From positions 1 through 18,686 of the forward strand of contig JBFXDD010000062.1 in NCBI GenBank assembly GCA_050181465.1: 18,686 nucleotides of DNA, in the 5' to 3' direction. Positions 8,149-14,832 of this stretch are shown one piece after another. The position numbers and the translations under genes are program-made. The number at the start of each line of letters is the position of its first letter. Positions within the stretch are counted from its first letter, which is position 1. The stretch comes from JACRLW01 sp050181465. Its GTDB lineage: Bacteria > Planctomycetota > UBA1135 > UBA2386. Under the pieces are notes generated by a model. The model was given only the letters and a program-made list of their open reading frames with translations. It searched no databases and was not told the DNA's origin.

Positions 8149-8943
8149 TCAGGCGATTCGAATGGGTTCACGATCCTGGCTGCTGACCAGGAAGTGGACG
8201 TCGGGCAGGACGTTCGACAGGCGTTGCGCGAGAACCGGAAGGTATGCACGCTCGCTGCTGGAATGCTCGCAGAGCACGATCGTCGCGCCTTGCTCGAGCG
8301 CGGCGAGAACATCGTGATGGCGCATCTCACCGGTGAGATACGCGTCGGCAGGAATGTCGAGAATCGCGGATGCGCCTGCCCCGGCGCAGAGCGCAACCGA
8401 ACGGATCGGTCGCGGAGATCGCGGTTCCGCGACGCGAAGGTCGGTCACACCTAGATGATCCTTCACCCTGCGGAGGAGTTCGTCGCGATCGAGCGGGCGA
8501 TCGAAGTCCACGCAGCGCGCGATCCCGGGATGCTCTTCGCTGCCGACTCGCGTCGCCGCCGGTCGGCGGATCGCCGTGCCGCGGAGGCCGCCGGCAAGCC
8601 AGTCGTTGAGGCCGTCGATCGCGGCGTCCAGAGCGGTGTGCGGGGAGACGATCGCGAGGTTGGCCGAAATCGCGCGGATCAGCCGGCTCTCGACGGCCGC
8701 TGACGCCCGCAGGCGCTTCAACGGTCGAAACAGCGGTGGGTGGTACGCGATCACCAGTTCGCACCCGGACTCGATCGCCTCTTCGAGCACGCGGTCATCG
8801 AGGTCGATGGTCAAGAGCGCTCTGCTCACGCCGGCATCAAGTGTCGGCTCGACGAGCAGTCCGACGTTGTCCCAGTCCGCGGCGAGCCGAAGCGGTGCGA
8901 GCCCGTCGAGGGCGGCGACCAGTTCGGCGAGAGAGCGCGGCAT
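8149..8943 (-). CDS. NIF3/DUF34 family metal-binding protein (YbgI-like)
   Basis: A 264-residue member of the NIF3/DUF34 family, widespread proteins that bind two metal ions and form hexameric rings. Their function is still unsettled; database names such as GTP cyclohydrolase 1 type 2 are not well supported. Visible ligands are H68 in IAYHPPLFRP, H102 and D106 in SPHTALDAAIDGLNDWL, and H227 and E231 in LCEHSSSERAYLP. AYHPP, with Tyr where many bacterial members have a second His, resembles the animal NIF3L1 type. Length fits the short bacterial form of about 250 residues without the inserted PII-like domain. I chose ATG 8943 (MPRSLAELVAALDGLAPL), which matches the usual family start; a longer open frame begins at 8982. 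It is probably the first gene of the minus-strand run. Confidence 0.92.
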   Translation of the reverse strand: MPRSLAELVAALDGLAPLRLAADWDNVGLLVEPTLDAGVSRALLTIDLDDRVLEEAIESGCELVIAYHPPLFRPLKRLRASAAVESRLIRAISANLAIVSPHTALDAAIDGLNDWLAGGLRGTAIRRPAATRVGSEEHPGIARCVDFDRPLDRDELLRRVKDHLGVTDLRVAEPRSPRPIRSVALCAGAGASAILDIPADAYLTGEMRHHDVLAALEQGATIVLCEHSSSERAYLPVLAQRLSNVLPDVHFLVSSQDREPIRIA

Positions 8944-9006
8944 GTGCGGAGCTTCCGCCGTCTCCCGCGTGCGGGCAAGCACTCGTTCAGACCGGAGCGT
9001 CGACCC

Positions 9007-9133
9007 AGCCCGGACGACCCGTGAACGTCCGCTGCGATCGCCGCGGAACGCTCCCGGCGGCGCCGCTACGTCGGCTCCTTCTTGGGCCTCGACTTGCGGC
9101 CATCGCAGCAGACGTTCACGAGTAATCCGGGCT
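9007..9133. repeat. Palindromic intergenic repeat element, copy 1
   Basis: A 127-bp imperfect inverted repeat. The left arm begins agcccggacgacccgtgaac at 9007. The right arm, read on the minus strand from 9133, begins agcccggattactcgtgaac and continues with the same gtc-gctgcgat-gccgc pattern, giving arms of about 40 bp. The same arm sequence occurs in two elements at 13833-14083. The right end is followed by CTAG-type sequence, and the last bases contain the stop codon of the metallo-hydrolase gene. No open reading frame is evident. This could be a MITE, a REP-like element or a transcribed hairpin between the two minus-strand genes. Confidence 0.85.
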
Positions 9134-9896
9134 AGGGCGCAGTCCAGCCGGTGGTTGGCTCATCCTGTGCCGCGACGGTGATCGTCGGGTGACGGTCGGA
9201 ATCGAGCGCGGTTCGTGCGGCCGCCACTGCCAGCTCCGGCCGATTGTTGCGTCGGCTGAGGTGGGCGAGCCACACCTGGCGCAGTCTGGGGCCGGTGAGA
9301 TCGCGTAGGAGTGCTGCCGCCGACGCGTTGTCGAGATGGCCGAGTCGCGAGCGGATCCGCGCCTTGAGGAAGGGGGGATCGGTGCCCTGCTCGAGAAGTT
9401 CGAGGTCGTGGTTGAACTCGAGCAGCAGCGCGTCGCAGTCGGCGAGCCAGTCGCGGATCGGGCCGTCGCAGCAGCCGAGATCCGTCGCGTGGCCGTAGGA
9501 GCAGCGGCCGTCACTGACGCGCAACGCCATCGTGTGCGGGGCGTCGTGTTCGATCGGAACGGCGATCAGCTCGAGCGCCCCGTGACGAAACGGTCGCAGC
9601 GCATCGATGCGCGTGAGGCGCCGGTGGCACTCGGTGCCAAGCGCGCGGGCGGTTGCTTGGGTCGTATAGATGCGCGCCCGATGGCGGACGGCAAAGGCGT
9701 TGGCGCTGCGGATGTGATCGTGATGGCGGTGGGTGACGAAGATCGCGTCGACGCTCGACGGGTTCGCGCCAACCGCGATCAACCTGGCCTCGAGGTCCTC
9801 GATCGGCAAGCCGGCATCGACCAAGAGGCGCGTGCCGCCCGATTCGACGAGCGTCGCATTGCCGAGGCTGCCGGAGCCGAGTGGGAGGACCCGCAC
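9132..9896 (-). CDS. WalJ/YycJ-like metallo-beta-lactamase fold hydrolase
   Basis: A 254-residue MBL-fold protein of the WalJ/YycJ type, a group linked in Firmicutes to nucleic-acid processing and cell-wall control. The N-terminal LPLGSGSLGNATLVE (4-18) matches the family opening. The metal site is THRHHDH (55-61), followed by H117 (IEHDAPH) and D139 (ATDLG). LLLEFNHD (157-164), GHLDN (186-190) and LAHLSRRNN (210-218) are family-specific. I chose a GTG start at 9896, 10 nt after the upstream membrane-protein stop, because it aligns with the usual family N-terminus. An in-frame ATG at 9950 would add 18 unrelated residues and overlap the upstream gene by 44 bp. The TAG stop lies in the right end of the palindromic repeat, so the element forms the gene's terminus. 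Confidence 0.9.
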   Translation of the reverse strand: MRVLPLGSGSLGNATLVESGGTRLLVDAGLPIEDLEARLIAVGANPSSVDAIFVTHRHHDHIRSANAFAVRHRARIYTTQATARALGTECHRRLTRIDALRPFRHGALELIAVPIEHDAPHTMALRVSDGRCSYGHATDLGCCDGPIRDWLADCDALLLEFNHDLELLEQGTDPPFLKARIRSRLGHLDNASAAALLRDLTGPRLRQVWLAHLSRRNNRPELAVAAARTALDSDRHPTITVAAQDEPTTGWTAP

Positions 9897-9906
9897 GATC
9901 TGTTTC

Positions 9907-10572
9907 TCAGTTGCGGTTGGCGACGGGATGGCGTGCCGCCGTGGCTGCACCTAGCCCGGCACCGAGGAGTCCGCTCAATAGGGTCCAACCCACCCAGACA
10001 CCGAGTTGTGCGAGCAGCGTCGCGCCGACCGCGGCGGTCATGTCGGGAGGGGTCCACAGCTTCTCCGGCGGCCCGAACTGCGTGTAGTGGGTCGTCCAAT
10101 CATTGGCGAGACAGACCAGCGTGACCGCGATCACTCCAGCTCGCGCGAGGATCGCATAGAAGAAGAGCGACCAACCCATACCGGGCCAGCTTCGAGCGAC
10201 GAGGAACGCCAAGAGCCAGCTCGTTGCCGACGATACGGTCACCGAAACCAGGATCGATTGCTTGCCGTCGAGATAGCGTCCGAAGCCGAACGCGATCACG
10301 CCTACCAATGCGACGAGCGCGATCAGCGCCAGGCCGGTCAGGCGCCAGGGTCGATCGATGCCGAGCCCCAGACGCGACTGGCGGCGTCCGAGCCAGAAGC
10401 CGATCAAAGGCGGCAACCACGAGATCCCCAGCAGGAATCCGCCGCCGCCGCTCTCGGTGGAGGCGTTCCCGTTCAGCTCGAGGAGCAGCCGAAGAACTGT
10501 GATCCCGAGCGTGACGCTGCCGAGAAGCAAGAGGATGGACGTTGGGACACGGGTGCGCACGGGCCAGACCAT
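9907..10572 (-). CDS. Six-helix membrane protein of unknown function
   Basis: A 221-residue integral membrane protein with hydrophobic segments at about 13-31, 46-62, 78-97, 107-126, 132-155 and 180-212. The last segment is Gly/Ala-rich (SGLLGAGLGAATAA), and charged loops such as LGRRQSRLG (61-69) separate the helices. I do not recognise a transporter or enzyme signature. The ATG at 10572 precedes a short positively charged N-terminus, consistent with a cytoplasmic start. It lies upstream of and close to the WalJ-like gene (10 nt), so the two are probably one transcript, and it diverges from the DUF6544-like gene across 66 bp. Confidence 0.8.
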   Translation of the reverse strand: MVWPVRTRVPTSILLLLGSVTLGITVLRLLLELNGNASTESGGGGFLLGISWLPPLIGFWLGRRQSRLGLGIDRPWRLTGLALIALVALVGVIAFGFGRYLDGKQSILVSVTVSSATSWLLAFLVARSWPGMGWSLFFYAILARAGVIAVTLVCLANDWTTHYTQFGPPEKLWTPPDMTAAVGATLLAQLGVWVGWTLLSGLLGAGLGAATAARHPVANRN

Positions 10573-10638
10573 AGTTCAGGCGGAACGCCGTTCAATCGAT
10601 CGGGCAAGCGGCCGAGGCCATGATGCGGAATCGATCCC
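10573..10638. promoter_or_regulatory. Divergent intergenic region
   Basis: These 66 bp lie between the divergent starts of the membrane-protein gene and the DUF6544-like gene and must hold at least one promoter. An 11-bp interrupted palindrome, gaacgccgttc, lies at 10583-10593. That is short enough to be chance in such GC-rich DNA. No clear sigma-70 hexamers are seen. Confidence 0.3.
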
Positions 10639-11514
10639 ATGACATGGCTCTCCGTTGCAAGCATCGTGATCGCCTCCGTGATCGTGGTCTGGGCGTTGAT
10701 CGCCGCGACCGGAAGCATGCGCTGGTCGCAGCGCACCCGACGTCTCTTTACACGATTGCAAAGTGAGTGTCGGACGATTCGCCCGAGTCTCGTGGATCTG
10801 CGAGAGACATCCTCGCTACCTGTGCCTGTTCGGCGCTGGTTCGAACTGTCCCTTCGCGATGGTCAACCGATGATCCAGCGCGTGTTCCTGCGGCAAGAGG
10901 GAGAGATCGATCTGGCGGGGGCGACACCGCGCTGGTGTCGCTTCCGAGCGCGCCAGTCGGTCGTCCTGGGCCGGCCGGGCTTCGCATGGAGTGCACGGGT
11001 CTCCATCGTGCCGGGCGGCTGGGTCGGGGTGCACGACTCCTACGTCGGCGGCAACGGCGCTCTCCGTGCTGCCTTGCTCGGTTGGTTGACCGTGGCGGAC
11101 TCATCCGCTTCTCGCGGCACGGATCGGGATGAGTGGTTGCGCTTCGTCGCCGAGGCTCCGTGGTATCCGACCGCCCTACTCCCGAGCCAGGGCGCTCACT
11201 GGACGGCGATCGACGATCACTCGGCCCGGGTCACACTTCGTGATGGTTCGCTCGAAGCCGACTTGGTGTTTCGATTCGGGGAAGCGGGCTTTGTGGACAC
11301 CGTGAGCGCCGATGCGCGTGGTCGCATGGTCGGCAAGGACACGGTGCCGACGAAGTGGCTCGGCCGCTTCTGGGATCATCGCGAGCGATCAGGCATGCGC
11401 GTGCCGATGGCCGCGGAGGTGGCATGGGTCATCGACGGCGAGGTCAAGCCTTACTGGCGCGGTCGTGTCCTCGAGATTTGCCATGAACCGGATCCCGAGC
11501 AGGGTGAGAACTGA
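10639..11514 (+). CDS. DUF6544-like protein with N-terminal membrane anchor
   Basis: A 291-residue protein with a single N-terminal hydrophobic segment (about 4-23) followed by a soluble domain, so it is probably anchored in the membrane. I recognise the DUF6544 (formerly DUF6920) pattern: LPVPVRRWFE (60-69), QPMIQRVFLRQEGE (76-89), PGFAWSARVSIVPG (113-126), HDSYVGGNGALRAALLG (132-148), the highly conserved EAPWYPTALLPSQGAHW (172-188) and PYWRGRVLEI (271-280). The biochemical role of this family is unknown. The ATG at 10639 gives the normal family start. It stands alone on the plus strand, convergent with the SMUG1 gene whose stop is 8 nt away, leaving no room for a separate terminator between them. 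Confidence 0.8.
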   Translation: MTWLSVASIVIASVIVVWALIAATGSMRWSQRTRRLFTRLQSECRTIRPSLVDLRETSSLPVPVRRWFELSLRDGQPMIQRVFLRQEGEIDLAGATPRWCRFRARQSVVLGRPGFAWSARVSIVPGGWVGVHDSYVGGNGALRAALLGWLTVADSSASRGTDRDEWLRFVAEAPWYPTALLPSQGAHWTAIDDHSARVTLRDGSLEADLVFRFGEAGFVDTVSADARGRMVGKDTVPTKWLGRFWDHRERSGMRVPMAAEVAWVIDGEVKPYWRGRVLEICHEPDPEQGEN

Positions 11515-11522
11515 CCGCTGAC

Positions 11523-12236
11523 TCAGAACGTGATCCCGAGTGTCGTGAGCGCTTCATCGACCTGGCGATCCCAGCCGCGGTTCGCGGCGGGGCTGGCTGG
11601 ACTCGGATGCGGGATCCGACCGAAGCGCAGCGATCGATCGACGAGTGCGCGGCGCACGCGCGCCTCGGCGAAGGCGCCGACGCCGAGGATCGTCGTGGCA
11701 CCGGTGGCGTCGACGACGTCCACCAGCAGCGAGTCGCAGACCTCGAACAGACGAGCCGTTTCTTCGCGCGGCAGTTTGTCCGGAGTCAGATTGCGGCCAC
11801 TCTCCTCGAGGAACGCGAGCGGGCAATAGTTGTGCACGAAGGCCCGCGCGAAGAACGCGCTCGGCGTGCCGCAGCGCCGCGAGAAATAACCCCACAGGCG
11901 ACGTCCGCTGACTTCGCTGCGTTTGCATCGGAACCCCTCGATCGGTCGCGCGGGATGCTCCCGCTCCGGGCGGTCCACCGACTCCTCGATTCCGAGCCAG
12001 TCACGAACTGCGGCGACCTCGCCGAACGGCACACCGGTCTGCACCATGCCGAACGGCCCAGGGTTCATTCCGACGAACAAGATCTCCTTGCTGCCCTTGC
12101 CGTAGCGATCGAGCCACTTCGCATGGGCTCGCTTGGCGTGGATCAGCGGGTTGTATACGAACGCGACCGGCGCCGCGAAGCGCAACGGTTCGAGCGCCTC
12201 GATCGCGCGTGCAGTGGCCTTGGCGAGTTTGCTCAT
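11523..12236 (-). CDS. SMUG1-type uracil-DNA glycosylase
   Basis: A 237-residue family-3 uracil-DNA glycosylase, which removes uracil and oxidised pyrimidines such as 5-hydroxymethyluracil from DNA at the start of base-excision repair. Signature motifs are GMNPGPFGMVQTGVPFGEV (56-74, with N58 in the active site), the uracil-contact loop VHNYCPL (134-140) and the catalytic/intercalation motif HPSPASPAAN (210-219, H210). Length matches bacterial SMUG1. The ATG at 12236 lies in the 127-bp segment that is repeated beyond the second gap. Once the duplicate is collapsed, the start overlaps the stop of the upstream GT4 gene as ATGA. Nothing in the protein looks truncated. Coupling to a glycosyltransferase is unusual and probably carries no functional meaning. 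Confidence 0.93.
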   Translation of the reverse strand: MSKLAKATARAIEALEPLRFAAPVAFVYNPLIHAKRAHAKWLDRYGKGSKEILFVGMNPGPFGMVQTGVPFGEVAAVRDWLGIEESVDRPEREHPARPIEGFRCKRSEVSGRRLWGYFSRRCGTPSAFFARAFVHNYCPLAFLEESGRNLTPDKLPREETARLFEVCDSLLVDVVDATGATTILGVGAFAEARVRRALVDRSLRFGRIPHPSPASPAANRGWDRQVDEALTTLGITF

Positions 12237-12304
12237 TCGTCTTGCGTTGCATTCGTGCCGACGGCTGCCGTGATGCGCGCGTGGAGTCTGGGCTCCGCGA
12301 CTTG
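12178..12304. repeat. 127-bp direct copy left of gap 2 (assembly overlap)
   Basis: Identical over 127 bp to 12405-12531 on the other side of the 100-N gap. It contains the first 19 codons or so of SMUG1 and, in overlapping frame, the last codons of the upstream GT4 gene. The exact 127-bp length, abutting the N on both sides, and its recurrence at gap 3 indicate unmerged contig ends rather than a genomic duplication. Confidence 0.92.
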
Positions 12305-12404
12305 NNNNNNNNNNNNNNNNNNNNNNNNNNNNNNNNNNNNNNNNNNNNNNNNNNNNNNNNNNNNNNNNNNNNNNNNNNNNNNNNNNNNNNNNNNNNNNNN
12401 NNNN
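12305..12404. other. Assembly gap (100 N) with duplicated flanks
   Basis: Default-sized N run placed between two contigs that overlap by 127 bp. The true genome most likely has no gap here: joining the copies restores an intact GT4-SMUG1 pair. Confidence 0.9.
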
Positions 12405-12531
12405 AAGCGCAACGGTTCGAGCGCCTCGATCGCGCGTGCAGTGGCCTTGGCGAGTTTGCTCATTCGTCTTGCGTTGCATTCGTGCCGACGGCTGCCGTGA
12501 TGCGCGCGTGGAGTCTGGGCTCCGCGACTTG
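12405..12531. repeat. 127-bp direct copy right of gap 2 (assembly overlap)
   Basis: Second copy of 12178-12304. It carries the intact 3' end of the GT4 gene and the ATG of a truncated SMUG1 duplicate at 12463-12461, which should not be annotated as a separate gene. Confidence 0.92.
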
Positions 12532-13818
12532 CACGTCGAACTCCCGCTCGACGCGCGCGCGCGCGGCGCGTCCCATCGCTTCGCGCATCGCGGGCTCGCT
12601 TGCAAGTTGCGCGATGGCATCTGCCAGGGCACTCGGATCGCGCGGAGGCACGGTGATCCCCTCGACACCGTCGTCGAAGGCCTCGCCCAGCGACCCTGTC
12701 CGAGTCGCGATGACAGGCAGCCCTGATGCCATCGCTTCCAACATCGCCGTGGGAATCCCGTCCTTGTCGCCGCTCGTCGTCTCGACGAACGGTGCGACGA
12801 AGACATCGCTCTGGGCCAGCGAATCCACCACCCGGGCATGCCCGAGCTGTCCCGTCAACTCGACACGGTCTTGTACGCCGAGTGCGCGGATGCTCTCGCG
12901 CAGCTCGGACTCAGCCGCCATGGAGTCCGGGTTGCGTGGATCGGCAGCGCCGAGGATCCGCGCGCGCACGTCGATCTTGCGAGCGGCAAGCAGGGCGATT
13001 GCCTGAACCAGGTCGTGCAGCCCCTTCTTGCGATCGATGCGCGCGATCACGATGAGTCGCAGTGGCGTCGCGACATCGGACCGCGGCGCCGCGACGGCGA
13101 ATCGCGACAGGTCCACCGCGTTCGGCTTGACCACGAGACGAGCGCGCAGCTGGTCGCCGCCGATCTTGGCGAGTTCCTCGGCAATGCGATGCGACGTCGC
13201 CACGACCACGGTTGCCGTGCGCAGATGAAGCGGCACCACCTTGAGGGGCCAATCGCGGAGAACGTGATCCGCGTAGGCGGTCAGACCCCGAGGAATCCCG
13301 AGCAGCCACGACGACACGAGTCCGCACAGTGCCGCGTTGTAGAAGAAATACGTGTGCACGTAGCGGGCGCGCCAAGCCTCGAGGCGACGCGCGTAGGTGA
13401 ACGCGATCGACAGATCGAAGGACACCGCGAGGGCATCGCGAGAGAGCCCTGAGTGCTCGCAAAGCGCCCCCATCAGGCGGTCGAACTCACGTGGCGAGCG
13501 AGTTTGCCAATAGCGGATGTCGGCGCGATGGGTGCGGGCGGACGGCCGCACGAACTCGGCGTTGGCGAGGAGCGGTGCGAAGTCGGGGTGGATGCCGTCC
13601 TCTGTCGTGTGTGCGTGATGAAAGAGCTTTACGTCCGCGCCGAGCATTCCCTGCATCGAAGTCAACTCCTGGTAGACGAACCCGTGAGCGATCACCGGCA
13701 GCTCCGGGGTGCTCATCGCCGCGATCCGCAGTCGCGGCCCGGAGTCGAGGCGTGCGAGTCGCGCGCGCGCCAAGGCCTCTCGCCAACGGGCGATCCAGGA
13801 CGTCGGCGACGAGATCAT
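12460..13818 (-). CDS. GT4 family glycosyltransferase (WcaL-like)
   Basis: A 452-residue GT-B fold glycosyltransferase resembling exopolysaccharide transferases of the WcaL type. Visible features are LRIAAMSTPELPVIAHGFVY (30-49), which forms the first strand and acceptor loop; KPNAVDLSRF (231-240) between the domains; IARIDRKKGLHDLVQAI (258-274); and the donor-binding GDKDGIPTAMLEAMASGLPV (350-369), followed by GSLGEAFDDGVEGITVPP (375-392). The ATG at 13818 keeps the whole first beta strand. A later ATG at 13716 would cut into it, so the longer form is preferred. The start lies 15 bp from the palindromic repeat, leaving almost no upstream promoter space outside that element. Its TGA overlaps the SMUG1 ATG in the collapsed sequence. 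The sugar and acceptor are unknown. Confidence 0.88.
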   Translation of the reverse strand: MISSPTSWIARWREALARARLARLDSGPRLRIAAMSTPELPVIAHGFVYQELTSMQGMLGADVKLFHHAHTTEDGIHPDFAPLLANAEFVRPSARTHRADIRYWQTRSPREFDRLMGALCEHSGLSRDALAVSFDLSIAFTYARRLEAWRARYVHTYFFYNAALCGLVSSWLLGIPRGLTAYADHVLRDWPLKVVPLHLRTATVVVATSHRIAEELAKIGGDQLRARLVVKPNAVDLSRFAVAAPRSDVATPLRLIVIARIDRKKGLHDLVQAIALLAARKIDVRARILGAADPRNPDSMAAESELRESIRALGVQDRVELTGQLGHARVVDSLAQSDVFVAPFVETTSGDKDGIPTAMLEAMASGLPVIATRTGSLGEAFDDGVEGITVPPRDPSALADAIAQLASEPAMREAMGRAARARVEREFDVQVAEPRLHARITAAVGTNATQDE

Positions 13819-13832
13819 CGGCGAGCGATGCT

Positions 13833-14012
13833 AGCCCGGACTCTTCGTGAACGTCTGCTGCAATCGCCGCAAGTCGCGCTCGGCGTCGTCGCTTCGTCGG
13901 CTCCTCCCTGGCAGCGTAGCTACAGCTACGCTTCGGTCGTCGCACGACGTAGCTCCTTGCCGAGCATCGACCTGCGGCGATTTCGCGACGACGTTCACGA
14001 AGAATCCGGGCT
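13833..14012. repeat. Palindromic intergenic repeat element, copy 2
   Basis: A 180-bp imperfect inverted repeat. The left arm is agcccggactcttcgtgaac and onward (13833); the right arm, read on the minus strand from 14012, begins agcccggattcttcgtgaac. The centre has its own hairpin, gcgtagc-taca-gctacgc, at 13914-13931. The segment gacgtagctccttgccgagc (13945-13964) parallels sequence at 9068-9087 in copy 1. It is bordered on both sides by CTAG and touches copy 3 directly. No coding capacity is evident. Confidence 0.85.
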
Positions 14013-14083
14013 AGCCCGGACGATTCGTGAACGCCTGCGGCGATCGCTGCAGATCGCAGCAGTCGTTCACGGCTCCTCCGGGC
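14013..14083. repeat. Palindromic intergenic repeat element, copy 3 (short)
   Basis: A 71-bp hairpin form of the same element. The left arm is agcccggacgattcgtgaac; the right arm, read on the minus strand from 14083, begins gcccggaggagccgtgaacg. The centre gatcgctgcagatcgcagc is itself near-palindromic. The boundary with copy 2 is the perfect 16-bp palindrome tccgggctagcccgga at 14005-14020. Confidence 0.8.
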
Positions 14084-14187
14084 GGGGTCGAGGTCCGGCT
14101 TCGATCCACCACGTGGCTGCGTGCGTGGATGGCCGGCATCGGTCACCGTTCCTGCTCGAGTCCACGTCACGAAACGACTCCCAAACC

Positions 14188-14769
14188 ATGACCACCAAAC
14201 TCCTTGTCGCGCTGCTTGCGCTGTTCACCCTTACCTCACTCGCCGCCGCCCAGGATCGCCCCGAAGGCGGTCGGCCCGAGCGGGCTCGCCGCGGTGCTCC
14301 GGTCGGCGAAGTCGGTCGGCAGGACGGCGGTCCGATGCGCGAGCAGATTCGCGAACTGGTGCGCGAAGCGGTCCGCGAGGCGCTCGCCGAAGAGATGCCG
14401 GGTGCCCGCCGCGACGCGAACAAGATGGCGCCGCGCGCCAGGCAAGGCATCCGCGCTCAGCGCGGCCAGGGTGCTGCGCGATTCCAGGGCGGTCGCACCG
14501 CGGGCCGCCTGCCTGGTCTGCGCGCGCGTGGCCTGGGAATCGCGATTCGTAGCCGAGCGATGGGCGGCGCTCCCATGCGTGGGCCGCAGTTCGGTCGCGG
14601 CGAGTTCCGAGGTCGGCCGGAGCAGATGCGAGGGCGGCTCGAGCAGCTGCGAGGTCGGCTCGAAGCGACGCGCGAGCGCATGCAAGAGCGCGCTCCTGCG
14701 AAGGGACGCGAGGGCAAGGGCGCCGCGCAGCGGCGACCGAACCGGGCCGGCGACCGCGAGTCGGTCTGA
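14188..14769 (+). CDS. Secreted Arg-rich low-complexity protein
   Basis: A 193-residue protein with a clear Sec signal peptide, MTTKLLVALLALFTLTSLAAA, with cleavage likely before Q22. The mature part of about 171 residues has 39 arginines by my count and many Gly, Gln and Glu. A helical charged stretch, MREQIRELVREAVREALAEE, lies at about 50-69. The middle is RG/RGG-like (QRGQGAARFQGG), and a repeat-like RGRPEQMRGRLEQLRGRLE lies at about 141-159. There are no cysteines or recognisable domain. Its base composition matches its neighbours. It may bind nucleic acid, polyanions or the cell surface, but that is inference from charge only. The ATG at 14188 is the only start that produces the signal peptide. 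About 104 bp without clear signals separate it from the palindromic repeats. Confidence 0.75.
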   Translation: MTTKLLVALLALFTLTSLAAAQDRPEGGRPERARRGAPVGEVGRQDGGPMREQIRELVREAVREALAEEMPGARRDANKMAPRARQGIRAQRGQGAARFQGGRTAGRLPGLRARGLGIAIRSRAMGGAPMRGPQFGRGEFRGRPEQMRGRLEQLRGRLEATRERMQERAPAKGREGKGAAQRRPNRAGDRESV

Positions 14770-14785
14770 ACAAACGCGTGCGACG

Positions 14786-14817
14786 ATCGCCGCGGGGATT
14801 CGAACACTCCCGGCGAT
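14786..14817 (+). terminator. Possible hairpin after the Arg-rich gene
   Basis: About 16 nt past the TGA of the Arg-rich gene, atcgccg pairs with cggcgat over 7 bp, and after one mismatch three further pairs extend the stem around a loop near attcgaacac. No T-run follows, so it is not a canonical intrinsic terminator; the next gene starts 15 bp later. It could also be a chance stem in GC-rich DNA. Confidence 0.3.
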
Positions 14818-14832
14818 AACCTCCCCGCCCTG

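Noticed and set aside
10583..10593. Operator-like palindrome gaacgccgttc
   Set aside because: Only 5 bp per arm in GC-rich DNA, single occurrence, and no regulator gene nearby.
12178..12531. Tandem duplication of the SMUG1 start as a biological event
   Set aside because: Identical 127-bp copies on both sides of a 100-N gap, with the same length at another gap, fit unmerged contig overlaps.
13833..14083. CRISPR array
   Set aside because: The repeats are inverted arms of two adjacent palindromes, not evenly spaced direct repeats with unique spacers, and no cas genes are present.
13453..14187. Upstream extension of the Arg-rich protein frame through the repeats
   Set aside because: The open frame exists, but it would remove the signal peptide from the N-terminus and run through the palindromic repeats and the opposite GT4 gene. 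The ATG at 14188 is far better supported.
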